Assembly: GCA_002633005.1 (NCBI GenBank) | Contig: NMRA01000129.1 | Span: 90,133-154,132 of the forward strand | Length of the DNA: 64,000 nt | Origin: Phoronis australis | Lineage: Eukaryota > Phoronida > Phoronidae | Direction of reading: 5' to 3' | Notes under the pieces: model-generated | The model's database searches: none | Seen by the model: only the letters and a program-made list of their open reading frames with translations | Told to the model about the DNA's origin: nothing | Made by a program: the position numbers and the translations under genes | In this document: positions 24,801 through 34,600 of the stretch, one piece after another | How positions within the stretch are numbered: position 1 is the stretch's first letter | How the letters are laid out: each line of letters begins with the position of its first letter

Positions 24801-25379
24801 ATTAGCCGCGCACTTTGTTGCTTTATGCATAAACGACGGACGCTTTGCTGCCCAAACAAAGATCTAAATTACACTGAGGTCATTTGATGATGAAAATGGG
24901 TTGCTTGAATTATAGAGAGTCTTCACCCGTAAACAAGCGATTCGTTCTGTATGGTGAATTAACCGAAAACCTTGTATCCGCCCCTGTATGAGCAGGCAAA
25001 AATTCTGGCCAAATACATCATTGTGGCTACTCTCGACAAATCCACCAGGTGGACCTCGAGTCGGCAAATTAGAAACAATTTATCGAGAAAGGATCTGGCT
25101 AGAAATCAGTTATAATAAGCGAAAATGGTCTCTTGGCACTGCTTTTGCTGCCACATGATGTACGACAGTACAAGATGCTTTTTTGCCTGAAAGTGCATGT
25201 GGAGATAATCTAAATAAGATAGAGAACACACGCTACTGATTTCGTCGAAGAAAATTACCATTGGCGTTTAGTATACAATAAACTTTGGTTCCAATTTTTA
25301 CGTAATCGTGTTCATATTACTTACAGAATGCAATTACCCAAGCCCATCCACAATCGATAGGAGTCCTAGTCTTCTGCAT
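18900..25379 (-). CDS. SLC16 monocarboxylate-transporter-like protein, complete
   Basis: Five minus-strand exons: 25379-25325 (ATG), 24526-24383, 23461-23318, 21375-20287 and 19063-18900 (stop). All phases agree, giving 1596 bases and 531 residues. The family is shown by the start signature before helix 1 (DCGWAW at residues 9-14, where SLC16 proteins usually have D/E-G-G/S-W-G/A-W), by FVEFIDMFDASTGSTAFIP after helix 1, by RRVVMLGG at helix 3, by GQYFDRRRALANGLAGVGSA around helices 4-5, and by about twelve hydrophobic segments split by a long cytosolic loop (roughly residues 190-290). It should be a plasma-membrane major-facilitator carrier moving a small carboxylate or related solute; the substrate and the exact SLC16 member cannot be told. 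The Cys in place of the first Gly of the start motif is unusual. Four introns divide the gene, the largest being 1.9 kb between exons 3 and 4. Confidence 0.9.
19790..19880 (+). repeat. Dispersed repeat, partner of 30350-30466
   Basis: CCTTGAGCACTGAACGCTAC and the following GTTCAAGTACCGAAAGGTGG block recur at 30350-30466. There the unit is bounded by inverted GTAGGCGC/GCGCCTAC words, suggesting a small DNA element. Confidence 0.6.
21890..22245. mobile_element. Inverted pair of the TAGGACCCTAGAAA MITE family
   Basis: The stretch 21890-22010 and the stretch 22135-22245 are imperfect inverted copies of each other (TATGTAGGACNCTAGAAA, then a TATCTCANAAATGGCT word). They may be two arms of one element of about 350 bases. 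Single relatives lie at 14860, 27512 and 52415. It lies in the first 1.9-kb transporter intron upstream of the large exon. Confidence 0.6.
22600..22757 (-). mobile_element. GGCGGAY MITE family, inverted copy
   Basis: CAGGGGCGGATCCAGGATTT at the left and GTCCGCCACTG at the right match the element at 3754-3908 in the opposite orientation. It is an intronic, non-coding element of 158 bases. Confidence 0.75.
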
Positions 25380-26881
25380 TTTGCCAAGGTTTGACAGCAC
25401 GAAGTTAAGTTTTAGCAAATAACTACTACGTTCTTGTTTTACGTGTCATTGCCAGCTGACTGGGGTCATGAGTTGACCCGATGAATCGAAGTCCTCCTTT
25501 CAATCTATGAATGCGCTCATGGGCAGTTGTTATATACTGTACATATGTATATGCTGAATGAACATCTGATTGTAGATAAAAATGCTATCTGCATGGGTGT
25601 CAAGGTCAACATGAATTATCTCGTAACTGAATAGAGTGTAAAATACTATCCAAAATGCATGTACTTTAAGATGTTTGAAATGTGTGACCCTTTCCAGCAA
25701 TGGTAGCAGTGATAAAAGACCTATTAAAATTGTATCAAAATGACTAAACGACACCGGTAGTGGGCTATGGGTCGCTTTAAGGCCACTTCTGTAACCCTCC
25801 TCGAGAGGGGTGATTTTGTTTTGATATTTTAGATATCAAAAGCGATTGTGTTTTATAAAAGTGAAAAAATCCTCCTGTGTAAAACTTGCACATTTCCATG
25901 AAACTTTAAATTTGGCTTATTCTGCAAATTGAACATAGAATGGAACATATTCAAAAACAATTGAATTAGATGTCCATATACATAAGGGTGTGACAATGGA
26001 AATAATATTTAGTCATAGATTGCATCCAGTCATATAATCACATATTTATTTTTATTCACATCAAAAATGTAAACTAGTGTCATATTTCTGAGTTTTTGAT
26101 CGTCATCTAGCGGTGAAATTTAGAACTACAATTTCAAATATTTTGGTATCGTTATGGTACCGTTGTTTTAACCGATAAAAGTGTTACCAAATTGACGATA
26201 TCAATCAGTAAATTTTGCAAAACAGTCAGAAATCATTAACGGGTGTAATTCTAAAGCACACGGCTTTACCAATAAATCGTTAATCTTACACAGTTTTTGG
26301 TGCTTACGATTCACATAATTCCAGATCTTTGATGTCTTCTTTATTAATGACATTTTAACAATTTGCATTGCATCAATCCAACATTCACGTTACTTGGTAA
26401 ACTGTGAGCATTATTATCATGACAAACTTTAAGTAAACCCTAGTTTCAAGAGAAAAATCAGTCTTACTGCATATTCAAATTAGACATGAATTCCCGAGTC
26501 AGACATTTGTGGTTTTGACCATAATCTGATTCCTCAAAGCTTAGACGGTAAAATTGTATTTTCCGGATATTCCGCTTTTTCAATCCAGTTCCTCAAAAAT
26601 CAGTCTCATATATTCTTCACCGTGACAGTATTCCATTTTTGTTACTGACTCAAGGCACAGGGAATGAGGTATATGCGCCATTTTCTTCTTGTTATGAAAT
26701 ATAGTCCTTTTACGGTACGCAATGTTGTAATTGTGGCTACAGTAAAAGGCTTTATTCGATTTTTCAGTTTAGCCAGCTAAACAAGGCAGCTTAAAGATTC
26801 AAATTATCTCTGGTTATGACCGTACTATGAAAGTTGATTCTGAGATACAGCAACCTAGTTATATTTGTGACGACGACACAC

Positions 26882-26904
26882 GTACATGTACATGTACATG
26901 TACT
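26882..26904 (+). repeat. (ACATGT)n microsatellite
   Basis: Alternating TACATG words give a self-complementary tract, common in many marine invertebrate genomes. Confidence 0.85.
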
Positions 26905-27045
26905 GATCAGTGTACTTTGACGCCAGTCAAAATGAACGAAAGCAGATATCTGTAGGTCTTTGTGACAAGTATCGTAACTTTGGAGAGCAGCTTTCTACAA
27001 GTGTTTGTAATATATATTATCAAAGAAATAATTGCAGGCGGTCTG

Positions 27046-27106
27046 ATACACGTTGTACCAGACGTGCGCAGGCCGCGCATGTGGGCCCATGGCACTGATC
27101 ACCTGG
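27046..27106 (-). repeat. 60-base dispersed repeat, partner of 45226-45284
   Basis: The reverse complement of ATGTGGGCCCATGGCACTGA and its flanks matches the stretch around CAATGGGCCCACATGAGCAG at 45226-45284. The type of element is unknown. Confidence 0.55.
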
Positions 27107-27137
27107 AAATATTTTTGTGCTTTATTAATATATAGCT

Positions 27138-27265
27138 AAAACCGAGCTGAGGAGTTAGAAACCTGACTCAAGAGTCTAGCAGTGTGGCCCAGTGGGACTC
27201 GAACTCACGACCTCGAGTAAAGACGGCGGGCACCATCGGCACACTGGGCCACACTGCATCCTCAC
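27138..27265 (-). repeat. tRNA-derived SINE, copy 1
   Basis: On the minus strand the unit reads GCAGTGTGGCCCAGTG (box A-like), then GAGTTCGAGTCCCACTGGGC (box B-like), then a tail with AGACTCTTGAGTC. The same unit occurs at 43941-44067 on the plus strand. It looks like a SINE rather than a working tRNA because the cloverleaf is not intact. Confidence 0.75.
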
Positions 27266-27511
27266 AATGTTTGCAAAACATATCAATGCTAATTTTTTTC
27301 CTGAGACGAGAACACGTGGTTTAGAATCGTGGGTGTTCGGAGGAATGTGTCGCTCGCACGCTCGTAATTACGACCGAGATTTCGCACGTGTTTTACAACC
27401 GCAATGCCGCGTTATATCCCGCCATGACAAACTGTTTGTAGATGACGTGAGCTCTATATACTATGAGCGTAAGATTGAATGTCCCACGATACGTTGACAC
27501 TGAAGGCAACT

Positions 27512-27612
27512 CATAGAATATGAAAGTTTCATATCTATCCAGTCAGCCAGTTGTGAGATATGATGTTGAGAAGGTAACCAAATTTGGCCATATTTATGGT
27601 CCTACATAGTTT
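27512..27612. repeat. Copy of the TAGGACC MITE family
   Basis: TGAAAGTTTCATATCTATCC at the left and TATTTATGGTCCTACATAG at the right match, in inverted sense, the stretch at 52415-52515 and the arms at 21890-22245. Confidence 0.55.
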
Positions 27613-28924
27613 TATCATCAGATCATTCAATGTTACAAAAGTCGTACATGTATTTTACGAGAGCAAAATACGACCGAAAATTACGTGCGAAAAATAGCGA
27701 GCGTAAAATTATGAGCGTAAAACTTCTTGAATACTTACATGACCTACAAACTAATTTCTCAATGGATATAACGATTACAGTCGTAAAACATGAGCGAAAT
27801 CTCTGTCGTAGTGACACTTTCCCTCGAACGGCCATGGTACATGGGTGTACATTGCAATTACGGGCAAGGTTCCTGCTATGAACAGCCACGATAAAGCGTA
27901 CCGTCACGGTAGTGGACGGGTTCGTGCCACGCCTAGTCCCTTGGCTGGAATAATACGGGTCTTGGCTATATATATATAGCTTTGAAACATCTCTAACTGT
28001 ACATAATGACGAATTTTCAAAATGCATTAACCACTAATATTCGCTAAAAACCGTCAACACCACGGCGGTATACAGCTGAAAAAAACAACCAAGTACGGTT
28101 TTCGGTTTTTAAAAATCGATGAACTAATAATCCAAAAACTGCAACCATTGATACGATAAACTACCGCGGTGGATATACAAACGCTGATCAGAGTTAACAA
28201 TATCACATGGATTAATTTTTTACTATTCTTTCAGAGATTTTTGACCAGGAAACAGTTGTACTTAACTTGAGTTGTGCCCACTTTTAATTTTTATTTCTGA
28301 CGAAGAGCTAGAATAGTTATACAGTCATCAGTGCCACCAAAATTGTTCAGCGATTCCCCGTCTTCAGTTTGGTTATCACCATATTTGCACTTTTGAATAA
28401 ATTTTATGATTTGAGTTCTAATAAAGATTAAACTTTAATGAAATGTTCACGGTAAAAAAAACATGAGTGGGCAAAAGTAAAGTTAAAAATTAACGAAAAC
28501 CAATATGAAACACTCGTTCCTTTGGGAAGTGTCCCTTTAGATAAACACAAGTTAACATCTGAAGTCATTTTGTAATATTTATGATGTACCAAGTTAAAAC
28601 TGCTATCCAGAGTTGCAGGCTTTAACTCTGCAAATGTCAGAGGAAACCACTGAAATTGGGGGTACTAACAACAATCATTGTTGAGGCAGTTGGTAATGCT
28701 AGCTACATGTATTAGGCCTACGTTTCCAGCTCAGACCTTCATCAATACAAAGGGCGTGTTGAATAAGCATAGTAAAAATTGTCTGGAGCTAGGGAAATCT
28801 GAGCGGTGACCAGTGTACGGTAAGCGAGAATGAATTCTCGCGGCCGGCGGCAAACCACGGTGTGTAAGCCTACAGTGTAAATGAGAAAAGGGACTATATG
28901 AACAAATTTTGCTCCAAACTTTTA

Positions 28925-29000
28925 AGGGTAGTCGAGGGTTACAGAGCATTATTTTGTTTCAGAGAACTGGATGGGAAAGTTGTTTTCAGTATCTGTTAAT
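28925..29000 (+). repeat. Dispersed repeat, copy 2 of the pair with 11895-11975
   Basis: CGAGGGTTACAGAGCATTAT and the following GTTTCAG with TGGATGGGAA match the first copy in sequence and orientation. Confidence 0.65.
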
Positions 29001-29337
29001 AGGTCACTAGACCAGCGTGTGGTGATCGGCCTAGCCAGCTTTCTTGATCGTCGTAGGTTAGATTCGTCGTTGAGACGGTTTTGCCACCTGGTGAGTGCGA
29101 CTCAAATTACTAACATGGGTCACAACGCTCCTATTGGCGACCAAGTAACTTCTTCCTAAAGACTTCTCTTTTTGTTTTCGTTGGCCTGCAAACTATTATA
29201 ATATAGTCACTCGAATTTATGCAATAGTTTGGAACACTTAATGTAAAATATAGCTTTTAATTAGTTGTAAGAAGCAATAATATAACTCCCAAAGCGGAAC
29301 TGCATTCCATTGTCTGATGATTCATGTCAACATTAAA

Positions 29338-29457
29338 TCACGTGACGTTTGAATCAACCAATGATCGTATTCATATGACCGCTTATTTTCAAATCGTTGA
29401 GTACGGGTTCCTGTGAAAAAAGAGTTGGTTTATGTGATGTACTGTAGTGTTCGCGCG
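29338..29457 (+). promoter_or_regulatory. Candidate cell-cycle promoter elements of ECT2
   Basis: Upstream of the ATG at 29589 there are a CACGTG box (29339-29344), a TTTGAA word (29348-29353) like the CHR element, an inverted-CCAAT-type word as CCAAT (29358-29362), and TTCGCGCG (29450-29457) like an E2F site. ECT2 is a G2/M gene in vertebrates, so such sites would make sense. These are short words that also occur by chance. Confidence 0.3.
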
Positions 29458-29588
29458 ATTTAATTTCCTTTTTAATTGTGTCCGGCATTTCTAATGGTCA
29501 GAGATCTGTCGCACACCAGCTTGGAGTTTCTACCGGGCACCTGTTCATTAAATTACTAACATCACGGTTTCACGACATCACGTCCACG

Positions 29589-31609
29589 ATGGCTGACATG
29601 TCTTCGACAGGTTCGAAACATGATGGTAAGCTTTGAACTTTTCGGTAACAAACAAATGGGCTTAGTCTCAAAATAAATTAATGACACTTTGCGAAACCAG
29701 GCAATTACTGAAAAACGGGCCAGTCAGTACTGAGTGGATGAAACTGTTCGTTACTCTTTTCCATTCCATGTACCGTACCGTCCATGTCCATCATCCTGGG
29801 AATGGCATTACGCCATTACACAATCTTCACTTAGCAAGCAGGCCTACCAGTACCAGTTCATCTTAAGTTATGTAAAGTTTATTGAATTTCTTTGGTCATC
29901 TTTGAATTTGCTAGATGGACTTGTACTATAGTCATGATGGTAGTGTACTAGTGTAGTAATAGATTACCTGACCCAGGTCGGGAATCGAACCAGCGACCTC
30001 GATAAAACTGGCAGGCGTGCTTCCATTGATTCAGCTATTAAATGGCATGGAAATACCAGGCTAGAAGTCAATTCTTCCCATCTGCAAAACAGGCATGCCC
30101 CTAGCATACTGGAATTTGCCCTCGGTGACATTCCCGTGTCTTCAAATTTGCCTTCAGCGAAGCTCTTGTGTTCTGGAGCCACCACCAGGCTGCCATCTGC
30201 CATTAAGAAGCTTTACATCTCAGAGAAGTTGCATTTTCATTGGTGTTCAATGTCTTTAGTATTATTTTTTCATATTGTGCACAGTTTGTATGTTGCTTCA
30301 TGTTTATGAGACATGTATTTCTGCAGTGCTGTAGTGGTAAAATCAGAGGTAAGTAGGCGCCCAAAGCCCACCGTATCACCTTGAGCACTGAATGTAACTT
30401 ACGGTGTGTAGGCGCTACGTTCAAATGCCAAAAGGTAGTTGGCTGCGCCTACTTGCGTGGGTCATGTTATGACGTACATTAACATGTAGTAATTAAAAGG
30501 CACTGGACATTTGCATGTTCTGAGTTACAATGTCCGATAGCATTATTTTTATTTTGTTCGCATTCTGAATAGTTAATTTGACTTTTCTTAATTTTTTAAT
30601 CCTGTATCATCTTGTATATTATAGCTGTACCTATTGAAAACAAGTTTATATTGGTCGGGGAAGAATGTTTGAAGAACAAACCTCTACAGGATTCACTGCG
30701 GGTATGTTTACTGTTTTGAAGAACAAACCTCTACAGCACTGATCATCTGAAACTACTCAGTCATAATTTTTACTAGGAATAAGTTGATGTCAGTGTCATA
30801 GAAGAAAGTCATACAAATCAAAAGTTACTATTTTTGTTCAGGCGTGCTGAGTCCCATTTTGGGACATCAGGCATGCTGAGTCCCATTTCAAACAAGAAGT
30901 AATTAAAATACTACAAAGAATACAAGGGTGAAGTTATTTTTTTGAATTACATTTAAAAGTGCAGTCAAATCAGATGTTTTGAAGTTTGACACTTGACAGT
31001 AATTCAGTTTCTCTTAATATTCTCAGTCATGGTCAACACACATGTGTCCTTTATATTTCACTGTATGTTTATGTTTAATTGAGGACCCTCATTTGTCCAA
31101 AGGGTTAGGTGGCTGTGCCTTCTAAGAGGTTAATTTTGGGGGAGGGGAAAATTCTACCTCAGAATCACCATCCTGTTGCAAGCCTTTGTAGGCTCTGCCT
31201 CAAGTAGCCAAAACTGACATTTTGTGCTCTTTCAAATTGTCACTTCATCGTCCTGTGTGAGTTACCTGGGGGGGGGGGGAATTTTTCAATCTCTTGCGGG
31301 AATTTTTGGGCCTGATGATCGGAATGTCGTGTGATTATTCAATATTCTTCGGAGGGGAATGGGGCCGATATTCGGCCCCAAAATCGAGAGATTGAAGGCC
31401 GTGTATATGCCAATGATTTTCTTTTGTAGAGATTTGATCAGACTGTTGCTTACTCTACCAATGGTCAAGAGTATGATCCCAAAGACGAAGACGTCGATTA
31501 CGTCTTTATTGTTGACTCCTTTGACAGCGATAGCTACTGGCAGCTGCGGCAAAGAGGTGCCCGAATTATAGGCCCCACCGTCATCATCCGATGCGTACAA
31601 ATGAAAGAG
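29589..31609 (+). CDS. ECT2: ECT2 exons 1-3: N-terminus and BRCT0
   Basis: Exon 1 (29589-29625) carries a short Ser/Thr-rich start. Exon 2 (30625-30701) gives the first strand (NKFILVGEE). Exon 3 (31430-31609) contains DYVFIVDSFDSDSYWQL and ARIIGPTVIIRC, which match the ECT2 segment preceding its first classical BRCT. Donors are G|GTAAGC, CGG|GTATGT and GAG|GTGGGT. This half-domain packs with BRCT1 and BRCT2 in vertebrate ECT2. Confidence 0.9.
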
Positions 31610-34600
31610 GTGGGTTGGGTCATAAGAAGTACTTGTTGTTTGCCAACCATAAGACAGTGTCGCTGTTCTAAAGTCCTCTTTAAACAATTCTAGTGTCAAT
31701 TTTCGTATATGATGACTGGCATACAATTAACTGCGTTGTCTAGACAAGTACTTTGAAGTGATGTTTTAGGCTCAAAAGTTGTCATCCTTTGAAATAAAGT
31801 GTGACCACTTTTGCTCTGACTTCGAGATATCGCTCGTCAGATACTGTGTGTTATTTTGTACTTAAGACCATGTGAAATGGTGTGATTGATCACATGATGT
31901 GTTGCAATGCAATGAGACAAAGAATGAATTCTCATATTCAACAAGACTCCAGCGTTCCCAAATTAGCATCCACTGTATGCAACGGATGGAGTGGTTATAC
32001 TGCAGTCTGGTTGTCATGTGAACAAAAGCCTATTTAAGCGTGTGCACAAAACTGGGACTCACAATTCCTCAAAACACACTTGAAAACAGGCTCTCGGGGC
32101 TTTTTTCGAGCCTGTATTATCCCATAGTGATCTTTGAGTAATTCTGCATGTGATTTGCCTTCCAGCCTGTGCCATTCAACAGCAGACCCCTATATTGCCA
32201 AGCCATGTCGCAACTCATTCTGTGTTTTACTGGCTTCAAGCAGAAAGAAGAATTGGTATGTGTTGTGATGATACTCCAGCTGAACAGTTTTTCAAGTTTG
32301 AGGTTAAGAAACTAGAAGTTGTCTCCCAAGGCCTGTGCTTTTTGCTTGAAATATGGGTATTCGCGTGCCAAATTTAATTCTGTGAAGACTTAAGTTTCAG
32401 GGCTTGGAATTTTCTGCGGAAACGCGGATTTCCGCTTTTTTCAAATGGGCTTTCCGCTTTTTTTATAATATTTCCGCGTAAAAAAATCGGATTTGATGTA
32501 AAATTTCTGCAGCAAATTCCTTTCTTACCGCGGCGTTGCAGACGACGTTCACCTCGAAAAGCGGAAGTTGCTCTTTATGTTTCGGAGGAACGTAAATTGT
32601 CAACATTGCCGGGGCACCTGGGACAGCGTGGTGGGATTTTCAATGGCGTCTCGTGTTATTGTTAAGTGCGGCGACAAATACTACCGCTCTGCAGCCAAAA
32701 ATGTGTGGGTTGGGAGTGGACGGGGGAGCTAAAAGGATGCAGACGCATGCTAGTGATGGTGGTAACTTTTTTTTTTTATAGTCCTCCCGATTTTTGTCGG
32801 GGAAAGGTTCACATTGACCATTTCAAGGCTGGTTATCGGGCATGATTTGGGGCCGCAAAAGTTTCAAAGTTTCTGCGTTTTTTCTCATTGGTCATTCCAA
32901 GCCCTGAAGTTTGAATCTACCCCTTACTATGGTGTTCCACTTGTACCCAAACCCTTGCAAGATCCCTTTCATCAATATTAAAGGAAAAGTTTTCAATAGC
33001 CTAAAAGATAGCTACACAGGTATGTGGTAGGTATCAGTTTTTACTGTAAAGGTATAAGTACAACTTGTTTGGGCAATCTCGTAGTTATGGCAATATTTGC
33101 TTAGAAAATTCTTGTCCTGCGCACAGTACAATGGTTAAAAACCAAATTTATGATATTGAAATTTTGCAACAAACACTTTCTGTTAGTTTTCATGCGATTT
33201 AGTGTCGGCTTTTCTGAGATTTAGCAACAACTTCGACAAAGCCGGACAAATTTTAATAAAATGGTAACTAAAGTAAAGAATAGTTTAGTGTTGTTTTTGT
33301 TATCTAAACAATAATGTGTTCTGTATATTTCCAGTCTCACTTGGCTGATCTTGTGCACCACATGGGTGGAAGCATCAGAAAGGACTTCAGCACACGGGTG
33401 ACTCATCTTGTGGCCAACACTGTAGGGGGTGACAAATACAGGGTGAGACACAGGTTGTTTACGACCTGTCACATGCTTATTGACTCCACCACTGGTCCTG
33501 TGTTTAACTCTTATCCTGCTAAGCCTCTATTCAGACAACTTTCCCTGTGTGCTAAGCTAAGTAGGTCACCACTGCTGCTATGCACTGGGCTGTTATGAAG
33601 GTCACTCAGATTAATGACCTAACATTTTTAAATTGGAAATTTGAAGGGTAATGTCAATTTCACATAAAAGTAGTCTGCACAAAAGTTGTTCAGAATTTAA
33701 TGGAGTTTTTCACCATATACATATCTTTACCATCGTCTTGCTGTGAATAATTCTATTAACTTTCAAACTGGACACCCTTTGTTTTTATCTGTTTTCGCAC
33801 ATGAGAACATTATAGCTGACACTCAAAAACCGTAATAAGCATTTTTAAAAGGGAATTCATGGGATTTGCATGTTTAACAAAGCAGATTTATTGTTTGTAA
33901 CATCACATCTACAAACAAGAATGTACAGTATATAACATAGGGCCTACCTCAACTTTGCACGATAACAAATTTATGAGTGGTGCAGTCGCTTGCTAAAGTC
34001 NNNNNNNNNNNNNNNNNNNNNNNNNNNNNNNNNNNNNNNNNNNNNNNNNNNNNNNNNNNNNNNNNNNNNNNNNNNNNNNNNNNNNNNNNNNNNNNNNNNN
34101 NNNNNNNNNNNNNNNNNNNNNNNNNNNNNNNNNNNNNNNNNNNNNNNNNNNNNNNNNNNNNNNNNNNNNNNNNNNNNNNNNNNNNNNNNNNNNNNNNNNN
34201 NNNNNNNNNNNNNNNNNNNNNNNNNNNNNNNNNNNNNNNNNNNNNNNNNNNNNNNNNNNNNNNNNNNNNNNNNNNNNNNNNNNNNNNNNNNNNNNNNNNN
34301 NNNNNNNNNNNNNNNNNNNNNNNNNNNNNNNNNNNNNNNNNNNNNNNNNNNNNNNNNNNNNNNNNNNNNNNNNNNNNNNNNNNNNNNNNCTCATTGTCTA
34401 GAGTCATCTCTTAATTTATTTCATCTGTCTTAGTTAATTTTTTACCATTATTTGTCATTTAGTTATTGTCTTAATTCTCAACCTTAACTGTTTTAATTGT
34501 ATCTTTGTTACGTATATTTCATTGTTGTTTTATTACTTCATTGTATTATATTATTGTTTTTCTTGTTGAGGGCCCTCTTGGAAAGCAGTGCTGTCACTGA

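Larger units (their letters stand above)
25380..29588. other. Intergenic region between the divergent transporter and ECT2 genes
   Basis: About 4.2 kb separates the two start codons. It holds an ACATGT microsatellite (26882-26904), a dispersed 60-base repeat (27046-27106), a tRNA-like SINE (27138-27265), a MITE relative (27512-27612) and a repeat at 28925-29000. No exon was recognised. The stretch 29330-29588 is the probable ECT2 promoter. Confidence 0.6.

Noticed and set aside
27182-27262. Possible functional tRNA gene
   Set aside because: Box A and box B are present, but the stems do not pair well and a second diverged copy with the same tail exists, so it is a SINE.
33949-34433. Open frames spanning the second gap
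   Set aside because: They consist almost wholly of N and carry no information.
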